The translations under genes were made by a program, and so were the position numbers. This document shows, piece by piece, positions 8,181-16,042 of a stretch of DNA of 64,000 nt. The stretch is from positions 1 through 64,000 of the forward strand of contig DATJJE010000026.1 in NCBI GenBank assembly GCA_035492455.1, given 5' to 3'. The notes under the pieces were generated by a model, which searched no databases, had not been told where the DNA came from, and saw only the letters and a list, made by a program, of their open reading frames with translations. The stretch's first letter is position 1; every line of letters begins with the position of its first letter. The stretch is from Gp6-AA40 sp035492455 (GTDB taxonomy: Bacteria; Acidobacteriota; Vicinamibacteria; Vicinamibacterales; UBA2999).

Positions 8181-9008
8181 ATGGCCCGCGCACACCTCGC
8201 GATCATCGCGACGCTCGTCGTTGTGCCGGTGCTCGCACGCGCCCAGGCTTACCTGCCAGAGGATAACCTGGCGTATCCGGTGCAGATCGTCGTGGCAAAC
8301 GGCGGCGGCACCGGTTTCTTCGTCAGGCGCGAGCGCGAGCTGTTCCTCGTCACCGCGCGCCACGTCGTCTTCGATCAGGCCACCGGCCAGCTGAACGCGC
8401 CGGAGTTCACGCTTCGCGCCCTCAGCAAAGACGTCAAGGAAACGGCGGTGACGGTGATGCGCGTCAATGCCCCGCAGCTGCAAGGCGATCGGCAGATTCG
8501 CACAGACGATCGCCGCGACGTCGCCGTCATCCGACTCGGCACCCTGCGGCCCGAGCGCCTCGACACCACGCCTGGTGTGGTCGTCAGCGAGAAATCGAAG
8601 GGCGGCATCATCGTCGCGCCGTTCGAGTATCTGACTCGCTACTCGGACGTCGACATCTCCAGCCAGATTTTCATGTTCGGGTACCCGTCCGTTGGTGTCG
8701 CAGGGTTCTCGCAGATCGACACCTCGAGGCCGCTGGTGCGCGCCGGCATCGTTGCCGGGCTGAACGCAACGCTGAAAACGATCATCATCGACGCGCCGGT
8801 CAACCACGGCAACAGCGGCGGGCCAGTCGTGCAGCTCTCGCGCACCAACCGCTTGCGCATCATCGGCATCGCAACACAGTTCGTGCCCGTGCCCGAGGAC
8901 ATCGTCGGCGTGAAGTCCGGAGAGTCGACGATAGTGGCGCTGGGAAATTCGGGATACGGGGTCGTCGCGTCTGCGGATGCGATTATCGAGCTGATTTCGA
9001 CTTTCTGA
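8181..9008 (+). CDS. Secreted trypsin-like serine protease
   Basis: A 275-residue exported protease with signal peptide MARAHLAIIATLVVVPVL. The chymotrypsin-fold catalytic triad is legible: His61 in LVTARHVVF, Asp113 in RRDVAVIRL, Ser212 in VNHGNSGGPVV. A Gly-rich GGGTGFFV strand precedes the His. No PDZ domain follows, so it is shorter than DegP/HtrA enzymes. Substrate is unknown. An in-frame GTG at 8166 is an alternative start. The last 26 bp overlap the convergent enoyl-CoA hydratase gene. Confidence 0.85.
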   Translation: MARAHLAIIATLVVVPVLARAQAYLPEDNLAYPVQIVVANGGGTGFFVRRERELFLVTARHVVFDQATGQLNAPEFTLRALSKDVKETAVTVMRVNAPQLQGDRQIRTDDRRDVAVIRLGTLRPERLDTTPGVVVSEKSKGGIIVAPFEYLTRYSDVDISSQIFMFGYPSVGVAGFSQIDTSRPLVRAGIVAGLNATLKTIIIDAPVNHGNSGGPVVQLSRTNRLRIIGIATQFVPVPEDIVGVKSGESTIVALGNSGYGVVASADAIIELISTF

Positions 9009-9747
9009 ACAGCGCCTCGCGGACTTCCTCGGTGTCGACGAGCGCCAGTTGTTGCTTGAGTTCGCGCGCGAGCGCGTCGTTCAGGATGCCGCCGATCGCA
9101 GCGTGCATGGAACTCTTCGTACGCGCCAGCGCTGCCGGACTTTGCCGCGCCAACGCCCGCGCCACCGCATAGGCTTCATCGAGAAGTGCGTCGGCCGCGA
9201 CAACCCGGTTGAACAAACCGATACGGTGCGCTTCCGGTGCCTGAATCATTTCTCCGGTAAGCACGAGCTCCATCGCTCTGCCGAAACCCGCCAGCAAAGG
9301 CAGCAAATAGGTTGCGCCGAGGTCAGGCTGCAAGCCGATGCGGGTGAAAACCGCGCCGAGGGATGCGTCCGAGGACGCGATGCGAATGTCGCACGCAAGT
9401 GCAAGGCTTGCTCCGCCTCCCGCCGCTGCCCCGTTCACCGCCGCAATGACGGGCTTGGGTGCGGACACGATCGTCTGCACGATGCGTGCGCCGCTGCTGA
9501 CCAGGTCGCGCGCACGTTCGTGATCGTGCGTGGCAACAATCTCTCGCAGGCAGCCGAGATCCGCACCCGCACAGAAACCGCGGCCGGCTCCGGTGATCAC
9601 GATGACGCGGCACGATGCATCGTCTGCGGCGGCGCCCACAGCGTCGGCGATCCGTGCGGCGACCGCCTCATCGAACGCATTCATCACCTGGGGGCGATTG
9701 AGGGTCACCGTCGTGACCGATCCGTCCGTCGTAACGTCGACGCTCAT
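8983..9747 (-). CDS. Enoyl-CoA hydratase/isomerase family protein (PaaG-like)
   Basis: A 254-residue crotonase-fold enzyme. The CoA-binding and oxyanion-hole segments are clear: GAGRGFCAGADLG and NGAAAGGGASLALACDIRIA, followed by GAVFTRIGLQPDLGATYLLP. The last motif, with Asp where hydratases usually carry a catalytic Glu, is seen in isomerase-type members such as PaaG, so isomerase chemistry is as likely as hydration. Its ATG overlaps the stop of the upstream MaoC-like gene by 4 bp (ATGA), so the two are an operon and probably act on the same acyl-CoA substrate. Confidence 0.85.
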   Translation of the reverse strand: MSVDVTTDGSVTTVTLNRPQVMNAFDEAVAARIADAVGAAADDASCRVIVITGAGRGFCAGADLGCLREIVATHDHERARDLVSSGARIVQTIVSAPKPVIAAVNGAAAGGGASLALACDIRIASSDASLGAVFTRIGLQPDLGATYLLPLLAGFGRAMELVLTGEMIQAPEAHRIGLFNRVVAADALLDEAYAVARALARQSPAALARTKSSMHAAIGGILNDALARELKQQLALVDTEEVREALFRKSKSAR

Positions 9748-10181
9748 GGATTTCTAAGGCGCATGAAGATCGTTGTGCGCTGGGTCAAGACGACTTCGTT
9801 CCTCTGATTCACCAGCTTCATCAGCGCGGTGACGATGCCGCGATCAGGTTTCGAGGCGGACTGCCGCTTGTCAGCCCACGTCACTTCAAGCGACAGTTCG
9901 TCGCCGGGACGCACCGGTTGATGGAATCGCACTTCATCCCATCCGGCGGCGCCGATCAGCCCCTCCTGAATCGGCACACGATGCATCAGCAGCACCCGCA
10001 CCGCCGTGGTATGGGAGCCTGACGCCGTCAACCCTCCAAACATCGTCTGCCGTGCCGCAGCGTCGTCGGTATGCACCGGCAACGGATCCCACTTGCGCGC
10101 GTAGTTCACCATCTCATCGGCATCCATGCGGTAAGTGCCGACGCGCACCATCGCTCCAACTTCAATGTCTTCGAAAAACAT
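9744..10181 (-). CDS. MaoC-like hotdog-fold dehydratase
   Basis: About 145 residues, starting MFFEDIEVGAMVRVG, a typical MaoC opening. The GAGGG at 10185-10189 supports the start at 10181. PLPVHTDDAAARQTMFGGL carries the Asp-His hydratase motif region (normally Asp-x-x-x-x-His) and SGSHTTAVRVLLMHR follows; VRFHQPVRPGDELSLEV is the conserved substrate-side strand. Members hydrate or dehydrate enoyl-CoA or act in methacrylyl or mesaconyl pathways. It is translationally coupled to the downstream enoyl-CoA hydratase gene and divergent from the carbamoylase gene about 20 bp away. Confidence 0.82.
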   Translation of the reverse strand: MFFEDIEVGAMVRVGTYRMDADEMVNYARKWDPLPVHTDDAAARQTMFGGLTASGSHTTAVRVLLMHRVPIQEGLIGAAGWDEVRFHQPVRPGDELSLEVTWADKRQSASKPDRGIVTALMKLVNQRNEVVLTQRTTIFMRLRNP

Positions 10182-10200
10182 TTCCCTCGAAAAGACTAGT

Positions 10201-11493
10201 ATGAAATCCTCTCGCGTCATGCAAACGGAGACCACGGACACATTACGTCAGAGCGCGCGCACGGTGATCGCAAACCTGCGCGAGCTGGCAGCGCTCACGT
10301 CGACGCCTGCCGGCGCGCAGCGTGTCGCCTGGGGTCCCGTATGGCGGCAGGCGCGCGAGTGGCTGGCGGGCAAAGTCGCACCGCTGGGGCTCGCGCCGGT
10401 GGCGGATTCAGCGGGCAACAACTGGATTACGCTGCCCGGAAGCTCGGAGCGAACGGTCATCATCGGCGGCCATCTCGACTCGGTCCCGAATGGCGGCTGG
10501 CTGGATGGAACGCTGGGCGTGATGGTCGCGTTGGAGGCGCTGAGCCGCCACGCTCGCGGTTCGAAGCCGCCGGTGACGCTGCGCCTTGTCGATTGGGCCG
10601 ACGAAGAAGGCGCGCGCTTCGGTAAGAGCCTGCTCGGCTCGTCGGCAGCAGCGGGCCGCCTGAATGTTGATGAAGTGCGCGAGCTGCGGGACGCGGAAGG
10701 CACCAGACTGGAAGACGCGTTACGCCAGAACGGCGTGACGCTCGAGGCGATGCTGAATGCGCGGCGGGAGCTCGGACAGATCGAGGCGAAGGCCTACCTT
10801 GAAATGCACATCGAGCAGGGTCCGGTGCTCGAGTCGATGAATAAGTCGGCCGGCGTGGTGCTTGGCACATTCGGACTCGAGCGGCACATGCTCAGGTTCG
10901 TCGGGCAGGCCGCGCATTCCGGATCGACGCCGATCGCGATGCGACGCGATGCCTTTCTGGCCGCTGCCTCCACCGCGCTCGAATGCCGCGAGATCGCGCG
11001 TCGGCATTCGAAGCCGGGTGCGGGCGTGGTGTGCACCTGCGGTGTCGTGAAGGTCGAGCCTGGAATCGTCACGGCTGTCCCAGGCGTATGCGAGATGTCG
11101 ATCGATCAGCGCGCGCTCGATGCGAACGTGCTCGCGCAGATGCTGCGGGAGGCGCAGGAGGCGTCACGGCGGTTTGCGGCTGAGAACAACGTCTCGGTCG
11201 AATGGCGGCCGCTGTTCCGCATCGAGCCGCGGCCTTTCGACCCGCATCTGCTGCAACTCTGCGAAGAAGCAGTCCGTGAAGCCACCGGAGATGCGCCGAA
11301 GCTGCCGTCGGGGCCGCTGCACGATGCGGCGGAAATGGTGCCGCTCATGCCCGTCGTGATGCTGTTCGCCTACTCGGCGCGCGGCCTGTCACATTGCAAG
11401 GAAGAGGACACGCCGGAAGAACATCTCGAGAAGGCGATTCGCGCGTTCCTGCTGCTCGTCGACAAGACCGTCGCGAGCGTCGCGCGAGACTGA
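10201..11493 (+). CDS. M20-family N-carbamoyl-amino-acid hydrolase / allantoate amidohydrolase
   Basis: About 430 residues (starts at 10201 or 10219 are both possible). It is a zinc-dependent amidohydrolase of the hydantoinase/carbamoylase family. Metal ligands are in GGHLDSVPNGGWLDGTLG (His and bridging Asp), VDWADEEGARFG (Glu pair), EMHIEQGPVLE (His) and the C-terminal GLSHCKEEDTPEEH (His). The dimerisation-domain signature QAAHSGSTPIAMRRDA is present. Likely substrates are N-carbamoyl amino acids, ureidopropionate or allantoate, which cannot be told apart here. The promoter region must lie within the roughly 20-bp divergent gap or inside the MaoC gene. Confidence 0.87.
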   Translation: MKSSRVMQTETTDTLRQSARTVIANLRELAALTSTPAGAQRVAWGPVWRQAREWLAGKVAPLGLAPVADSAGNNWITLPGSSERTVIIGGHLDSVPNGGWLDGTLGVMVALEALSRHARGSKPPVTLRLVDWADEEGARFGKSLLGSSAAAGRLNVDEVRELRDAEGTRLEDALRQNGVTLEAMLNARRELGQIEAKAYLEMHIEQGPVLESMNKSAGVVLGTFGLERHMLRFVGQAAHSGSTPIAMRRDAFLAAASTALECREIARRHSKPGAGVVCTCGVVKVEPGIVTAVPGVCEMSIDQRALDANVLAQMLREAQEASRRFAAENNVSVEWRPLFRIEPRPFDPHLLQLCEEAVREATGDAPKLPSGPLHDAAEMVPLMPVVMLFAYSARGLSHCKEEDTPEEHLEKAIRAFLLLVDKTVASVARD

Positions 11494-11496
11494 CGC

Positions 11497-12360
11497 TCAG
11501 GATGGAGGAGTTGCGTAGGTAGTCGAGGTGTCGACCGTGAACTTGCGGTAACCGGAAAATTCCGCGATTCCGCGCACACGCAGGCTTTTCAGCAACAACA
11601 CCCGCGCCGTAGCCGTCCACGTCACCTGCGCGGGCAGCCAGACCTCGTCGTTCACCTTGCGGCGCTGATACGTGGCGGTCGTCCCCTTGTGGATGCGCGC
11701 CAGCAGGCCGAGACCGACGGACAAGTCGTCAATCGCTTCGATTTCGACACGCACCAGCTCGTAGTCGGCCTCGCTCACCCACGCACGCGCCTTGAAGTGG
11801 CGCATGATGTCGCCGTCCTTCGTCTGCGGTTTGACCGAGCGCTTCGGTGTGAGCGTCGCGAGAATCGCGTCGTGTCCGTCGATCGCCTCGCGTCGGATCA
11901 TCTGGATGTCGTAGATGCGGAACAGATCGTCGATAGCGGCGCCGTAGTGGCTGCGCTCCTTCTCGACCTGCTGTTCCTGCTTGCGGCGATCGCCGGCGTT
12001 CGCCATTTTCCGGGCATAGTCCTCGACCTGTTTGCGCCGCTGCAGGTCGCGCTCGGCCAACTTCGATGGCGGCACCGGCTTTCCATCTTCTTCGATGAGG
12101 CGCTGATACCGCTCTTCGCCCGGCAGACCGGGGTACACCTCGAAGACCTTGACCTCCGCGCTCTTCACCCGGCCATTGCCGTCAAGCCGTTGATCCGTTC
12201 GCCGCTCGATGAACATGTATCCGCTCTGCCGCTCTTCGTCGGTGGCGAGATGCTTCTTGACCTCGGCCGCGAAGGACTGGTAATCCGGCAGCGGCCGTTC
12301 CTGTGCAGCGGGTGCGGCCAGCATGGGCACGAGGAGCACAAGGGCGACAAGCCGCGGCAT
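11497..12360 (-). CDS. Exported protein of unknown function
   Basis: A 287-residue protein. I start it at 12360, where a signal peptide begins (MPRLVALVLLVPMLAAPAA); the frame is open further upstream but only through a tandem repeat. The mature protein begins with LPDYQSFAAEVKKHL, has a charged helical middle (RDLQRRKQVEDYARKM) and a beta-rich C-terminus (DYELVRVEIEAIDDLSVG, VWLPAQVTWTATARVLL, FSGYRKF). The C-terminal strand pattern loosely resembles outer-membrane lipoprotein-sorting folds, but I cannot assign a family. It ends 3 bp from the convergent carbamoylase gene. Confidence 0.7.
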   Translation of the reverse strand: MPRLVALVLLVPMLAAPAAQERPLPDYQSFAAEVKKHLATDEERQSGYMFIERRTDQRLDGNGRVKSAEVKVFEVYPGLPGEERYQRLIEEDGKPVPPSKLAERDLQRRKQVEDYARKMANAGDRRKQEQQVEKERSHYGAAIDDLFRIYDIQMIRREAIDGHDAILATLTPKRSVKPQTKDGDIMRHFKARAWVSEADYELVRVEIEAIDDLSVGLGLLARIHKGTTATYQRRKVNDEVWLPAQVTWTATARVLLLKSLRVRGIAEFSGYRKFTVDTSTTYATPPS

Positions 12361-12373
12361 ACCTACACAATAG

Positions 12374-12420
12374 CAAGCTCCAAGTTCCAAGCTCCAAGTT
12401 CCAGTTCCAAGCTCCAAATG
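12374..12420. repeat. Short tandem repeat, 14-bp unit
   Basis: The 14-base unit CAAGCTCCAAGTTC occurs perfectly at 12374-12387 and 12388-12401, followed by a deleted partial unit and a third, diverged copy ending near 12420. It lies just upstream of the start codon of the gene at 11497-12360. I have seen similar TTGGAGCTTGGAACTTGG-type arrays between genes of other environmental bacteria; that recollection is unverified. Confidence 0.75.
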
Positions 12421-12499
12421 CCACAGGCGGTCACGGTGCGTTGACAACAGCCGAGCGTCTGTAGAGACTTCCTTCGTCAGATTCCGAAAGGGATACGAA

Positions 12500-13810
12500 A
12501 TGCAGCACCGCTTGGTGTGCGCGACCGCCGGAATCGTGTTGATCGCTGCTTCAGCGCTTGCGCAAAATGCGCCGCAGCCGCTCCGGGTCGAGAGTGTCTA
12601 CCCGCGGCATGCATCGCGCGGCCAGACGACAGTCATCAACGTCGCGGTGCCGAGTCCAGCCAGAGTTCAGACGGCCGAGATATCACCGTCGGCTGGCGTG
12701 ACGGTCTCCGAAATCAGAGGGACGGGCAGCGGCAGTGAGCAGAACATCGGCTGGTGGGAAATCACGCTCGACGTTGCGCAGGACGCAGTGCCCGGAGACC
12801 GCTCGCTGGTGTTGCTGCTGCCGACAAACCGGACGGCGCCGGTGCCGATTGCAATCTCGACGCACGCGCCGGCTATTTCTGATCTGCGGGTGGTGCCGCC
12901 GCAAGCGAATCAGCCGTCAGCCGAATTCCGGTTGAACGTCGCCGATGCGGCCAACGATCTGGGCGAGTCGCCGTACCTCTGGTTCACGGCGGACTGCGGC
13001 GGCGAACCGATTGCGGGTGCCGTCAGGAGCAAGGTGAACGGCGGAGTCATCCGCGCGCCGGTTCCCGACCTCGGCGCCGAGAAATGCGACGTGCAGGTGC
13101 GCGTTACGGATGCGACCGGCATCGAGAGCAAGACGCTCAAAGTCGCGGCGACGCTTCCGCGAACGGTTGCACGCCCACCGGCCGCCACAATGGTTGCGCC
13201 GTCGAACGACGACCAATGGAGCGAATTTGCGAGCCGCGAGGATCACTTCACGATCACGTTCCCGGGCCGCCCGCAGATCAGCGACACAACATGGACGTCG
13301 CAGTACGGCGCCATCCTGCCGACACATGTCTATACGGGTCGACAGGGTTCGGGACGCTACGCCGTCACCGTCGTGGACTACAACCCGGTTGAGCGCCTGC
13401 TCTGCGAGCGATCTCGAACCCTGCCCGCGCTCGATCTCGCCGTGCACGAATACGGTCCCGGCTACTGGAAGACGGACGTGCGCAGCGGCGTGGTCTTTGC
13501 GGCCTCGAAGTATCTGGAGAAGGACGGCAAGGTGACAAACATGTTCGCGAACTTCGCCGACCTCGTCGCGGGCATGCAGCTGCAGTTCACCAGCAACGCC
13601 GATCAGTCGCGCACCTACGCCTCCATTTACATGCACGACAACCGGCTGGTCATCGCGGAAGCGACCGTCCCGAAAGGCTACCCGGCGCCGCTGATTTTTC
13701 AGCAGTCGCTCGGATGGCTCGACGACAACGGCAATCGCATCCGTTACCAGTTCATGAACTACAACGAGCCCGACGCTCCCAGACCGCCGGGCCGCGGCGG
13801 CGCTCGCTAA
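12500..13810 (+). CDS. Exported protein of unknown function
   Basis: A 436-residue protein with signal peptide MQHRLVCATAGIVLIAASALAQ. GAAAGGGA at 12485-12492 is an acceptable ribosome-binding site. Residues about 25-215 look like two Ig-like beta-sandwich segments (LRVESVYPRHASRGQTTVIN, ISDLRVVPPQANQPSAEFRL). The C-terminal part (EDHFTITFPGRPQIS ... RYAVTVVDYN) resembles the fold of proteins that test for oxidative damage or cell-surface binding, but no named family is recognised. It is divergent from the previous gene and 63 bp upstream of an MFS transporter. The last residues are Pro/Gly/Arg rich. Confidence 0.65.
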   Translation: MQHRLVCATAGIVLIAASALAQNAPQPLRVESVYPRHASRGQTTVINVAVPSPARVQTAEISPSAGVTVSEIRGTGSGSEQNIGWWEITLDVAQDAVPGDRSLVLLLPTNRTAPVPIAISTHAPAISDLRVVPPQANQPSAEFRLNVADAANDLGESPYLWFTADCGGEPIAGAVRSKVNGGVIRAPVPDLGAEKCDVQVRVTDATGIESKTLKVAATLPRTVARPPAATMVAPSNDDQWSEFASREDHFTITFPGRPQISDTTWTSQYGAILPTHVYTGRQGSGRYAVTVVDYNPVERLLCERSRTLPALDLAVHEYGPGYWKTDVRSGVVFAASKYLEKDGKVTNMFANFADLVAGMQLQFTSNADQSRTYASIYMHDNRLVIAEATVPKGYPAPLIFQQSLGWLDDNGNRIRYQFMNYNEPDAPRPPGRGGAR

Positions 13811-13873
13811 CGCGTAGTCCTCAACGACCGCCTGCGTCGCCCGTTTGGCGCGGCATGGCATAGTAGATCGTTC

Positions 13874-15142
13874 ATGTCCTCACATCCCGCCGCGCCTCCT
13901 CGCTTCGCCGCCCTTCGTATTCCCGCCTACCGCCGCTATTTCACCCTCAGCACGATGTCGATGATGGCCGACAACATCGAGCACGTCATCAGCTATTGGG
14001 TGATGTTCCAGACGTTTCACTCGGCGGCGCTTGGCGGCTTTGCGGTGATCAGTCACTGGGTGCCGTTTCTGCTGTTCTCGCTCTACACCGGCGCGCTCGC
14101 GGATCGCCACGACTGCCGTCGGCTGATTCAAATCTCGCAGGCGCTCTTCATGCTCGCATCGCTGTCGTGGGGATTGCTCTTCCTCGCCGGGAAGCTGCAG
14201 ATGTGGCATGCAGTCGTGCTGCTCATCGTCCACGGCTTCGCCGGCGTTATTGGCGCGCCCGCCACGCAGCTGATCATCCACGACATGGTGCCGCCCGAGG
14301 ATCTGCCGAGCGCGATCCGGCTGAACGCCAGCAGCCGTTACTTGTCGATTCTGCTGGGTCCGGCGGTCGGCGGTGGCTTGATGCTGATGCTCGGACCCGC
14401 GTGGGGCCTGCTCGCCAACGTCCTGATCTATCTGCCGTTCACGATTCTGCTGACGCGCTTCCCGTACACCGGACATGCCGCACGCGGCGCTGGTCGCAAG
14501 ACGCAGCCATTCGGCTTGGCCGACGCTTGGAACGTCTTTGCAACCGTCCGTTCAGAGCAGCGCATCATGGCGATGGTGGTCATCGCCGGGGTCACTTCGT
14601 TCTTCGTCGGCAATGCATTCCAGGCCCAGATGCCCGAATATGCGAATTTTCTCGGTGCCGATGAAACGGGCACACGCTACACGATGCTGCTCGCCGCAGA
14701 TGCCGTGGGCGCGGTCATCGGTGTGCTGTTGCTGGAGACCGCAAACTTTTCCACGCCGACCGTTCAAACGGCGGTCGTATCAGCAGGGTTGTGGGGCGTG
14801 ACGATGGGGCTGTTTCCGTTGACGCACAGCTATCCGACTGCTCTGGCGCTGCTGGTGCTGGCAGGCGTCTTCAACATCGCCTTCCAGTCGATGTCGCAAA
14901 CGCTGGTGCAGCTGCTCGCTCCGCCGCACATCCGCGGCCGCGTCGTCGGCCTGTTCACCATGGCGATGCTTGGGCTGCGTGCGGGCAGCGGCCTGATGGT
15001 CGGCCTGCTCGGCACCGTCATCGGCGTCCGTTATTCGCTTGCCGTCTCCAGCCTCGCCGTCGTGCTGGTCGCCATTGCCTTGCTGGCGCGGGAGGCGCGC
15101 GCCGGCGCGGCTGTCGGCGCCGAAGGCGGCATCAGCGTTTGA
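13874..15142 (+). CDS. MFS transporter (EntS-like exporter family)
   Basis: A 422-residue inner-membrane protein with about 12 hydrophobic segments. The loop motif GALADRHDCRRL after the second membrane segment matches the conserved MFS motif A, and LGPAVGGGLMLMLGP is the usual motif in the fifth segment. The general pattern (FRIPAYRRYF opening, MSQTLVQLLAPPHIRGRV in the second half) fits the MFS_3/EntS-type drug or siderophore exporters. Substrate is unknown. Its 3' end overlaps the convergent small DUF3761-like gene by 11 bp. Confidence 0.85.
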   Translation: MSSHPAAPPRFAALRIPAYRRYFTLSTMSMMADNIEHVISYWVMFQTFHSAALGGFAVISHWVPFLLFSLYTGALADRHDCRRLIQISQALFMLASLSWGLLFLAGKLQMWHAVVLLIVHGFAGVIGAPATQLIIHDMVPPEDLPSAIRLNASSRYLSILLGPAVGGGLMLMLGPAWGLLANVLIYLPFTILLTRFPYTGHAARGAGRKTQPFGLADAWNVFATVRSEQRIMAMVVIAGVTSFFVGNAFQAQMPEYANFLGADETGTRYTMLLAADAVGAVIGVLLLETANFSTPTVQTAVVSAGLWGVTMGLFPLTHSYPTALALLVLAGVFNIAFQSMSQTLVQLLAPPHIRGRVVGLFTMAMLGLRAGSGLMVGLLGTVIGVRYSLAVSSLAVVLVAIALLAREARAGAAVGAEGGISV

Positions 15143-15452
15143 CGGTCTTCTCGGGCTTCACGCCGCCGTGTTCTCGGCAGGCGTTCTCCTTGACCGTCGC
15201 TTTGTCCTTCGTGCCATCCGTGCAGGTGTAGGTGGTCTGGACCACATCGTTTGCTTCAGTCCCGATCTTCTTGGCGCCTTTGCCGGTCGTTTTTGCCGCG
15301 TCCTTCGTGACATCGGCTGTCGCCTTTCCCGCTTCCTTGGTCGCACTGCCCGCCTTCTTCGCGGTGTCCTTGACGGCCCCGAACTGGGCAAAGGCCGCAC
15401 TGCCTGATGCGCAGAAGGCGGCGATGATGAGTGATGAGATGAGTCGTCGCAT
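15132..15452 (-). CDS. Small exported protein with Ala/Lys repeats and C-terminal DUF3761-like motif
   Basis: A 106-residue exported protein. The ATG at 15452 is preceded by GGAGG about 10 bases upstream and begins a signal peptide (MRRLISSLIIAAFCASGSAA). The central 45 residues are an Ala/Lys/Thr-rich low-complexity helix (KKAGSATKEAGKATADVTKD). The C-terminus TYTCTDGTKDK ... ACREHGGVK matches the two-Cys, His-Gly-Gly pattern of DUF3761, whose role is unknown. It overlaps the end of the MFS gene tail-to-tail. Confidence 0.72.
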   Translation of the reverse strand: MRRLISSLIIAAFCASGSAAFAQFGAVKDTAKKAGSATKEAGKATADVTKDAAKTTGKGAKKIGTEANDVVQTTYTCTDGTKDKATVKENACREHGGVKPEKTVKR

Positions 15453-15621
15453 GGTGAAATGCCTCCGCGGGAAAAAGGTCAAACGATGTTCCAGCGGCTC
15501 TACTCGCCGCGGCGCGGCGATCCGACTCGCACAGCCTGACCGCTCTCAACGTGCCGTCAGCTGGGGCACGGCAGCATGCCGTAGCGCATAAATCTCGCCA
15601 TGGACGTGAGGTGGACTGTCC

Positions 15622-15996
15622 CTATCCGCGCCGTTCGCGGCGTAGCGCGCGCAGCAGTCCTTGTGAAGTGCCGAGGCGGTTGTCGAAAATGCGACGCGCC
15701 ACGTCGAGCAGTGCGCCGACGAGCGGGTCGCGCAGCGCATAGCGGACGGACAGGCCTTCCTTGCGCGCCAGCACGATGCCCTGATGGCGGAGCACGGCGA
15801 GCTGCTGCGACACGAGCGGCTGGTCGAGCGCCAGATCTTCCTGCAGCTGCTGCACCGTGCGTTCTCCAGCGACGAGGATTTCCAGCATGCGGATGCGCGT
15901 CGGGTGCGCGAGCGCGCGAAAAAACTGCGCCTTGAACGCCTGCAGCTCGCCGGCGGCGGCGTGCCCGGGGCGCCGGCCGTCACGCTTCTGTGGCAT
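15622..15996 (-). CDS. ArsR-family winged-helix repressor, divergent from dabA
   Basis: A 124-residue cytoplasmic regulator. FFRALAHPTRIRMLEILV is the ArsR opening helix, LQEDLALDQPLVSQQLAVLR the recognition helix-turn-helix, and GIVLARKEGLSVRYAL the beta-wing. No Cys residues are present, so it is unlikely to be a thiol metal sensor. Start at 15996; the open frame upstream runs into dabA and has no coding character. It is divergent from the inorganic-carbon transport operon, with a 22-bp perfect palindrome in between that is a natural operator for an ArsR dimer. Likely role: repressing both itself and dabA-dabB (inference). Confidence 0.85.
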   Translation of the reverse strand: MPQKRDGRRPGHAAAGELQAFKAQFFRALAHPTRIRMLEILVAGERTVQQLQEDLALDQPLVSQQLAVLRHQGIVLARKEGLSVRYALRDPLVGALLDVARRIFDNRLGTSQGLLRALRRERRG

Positions 15997-16007
15997 GCGT
16001 GAAAGAC

Positions 16008-16029
16008 AATATATTAATATTAATATATT
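16008..16029. promoter_or_regulatory. 22-bp perfect AT-rich palindrome, candidate ArsR operator
   Basis: Every base of 16008-16029 pairs with its mirror position (centre between 16018 and 16019); the arm is AATATATTAAT. It is made only of A and T in a strongly GC-rich region, so it stands out sharply. It begins 11 bp upstream of the ArsR start and ends 12 bp upstream of the dabA start, the position expected for an operator controlling both genes. Confidence 0.75.
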
Positions 16030-16030
16030 A

Positions 16031-16042
16031 TCAACTAGTTGA
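16031..16042. promoter_or_regulatory. 12-bp palindrome touching the dabA start codon
   Basis: TCAACTAGTTGA is a perfect palindrome whose last base is the A of the dabA ATG. It directly follows the larger AT palindrome. It may be a second half of a composite operator, or chance; no Shine-Dalgarno sequence is visible here, so dabA may be translated from a leaderless message. Confidence 0.4.

Noticed and set aside
12374..12420. Possible CRISPR-like repeat
   Set aside because: Units are 14 bases in direct tandem with no spacers and no cas genes nearby.
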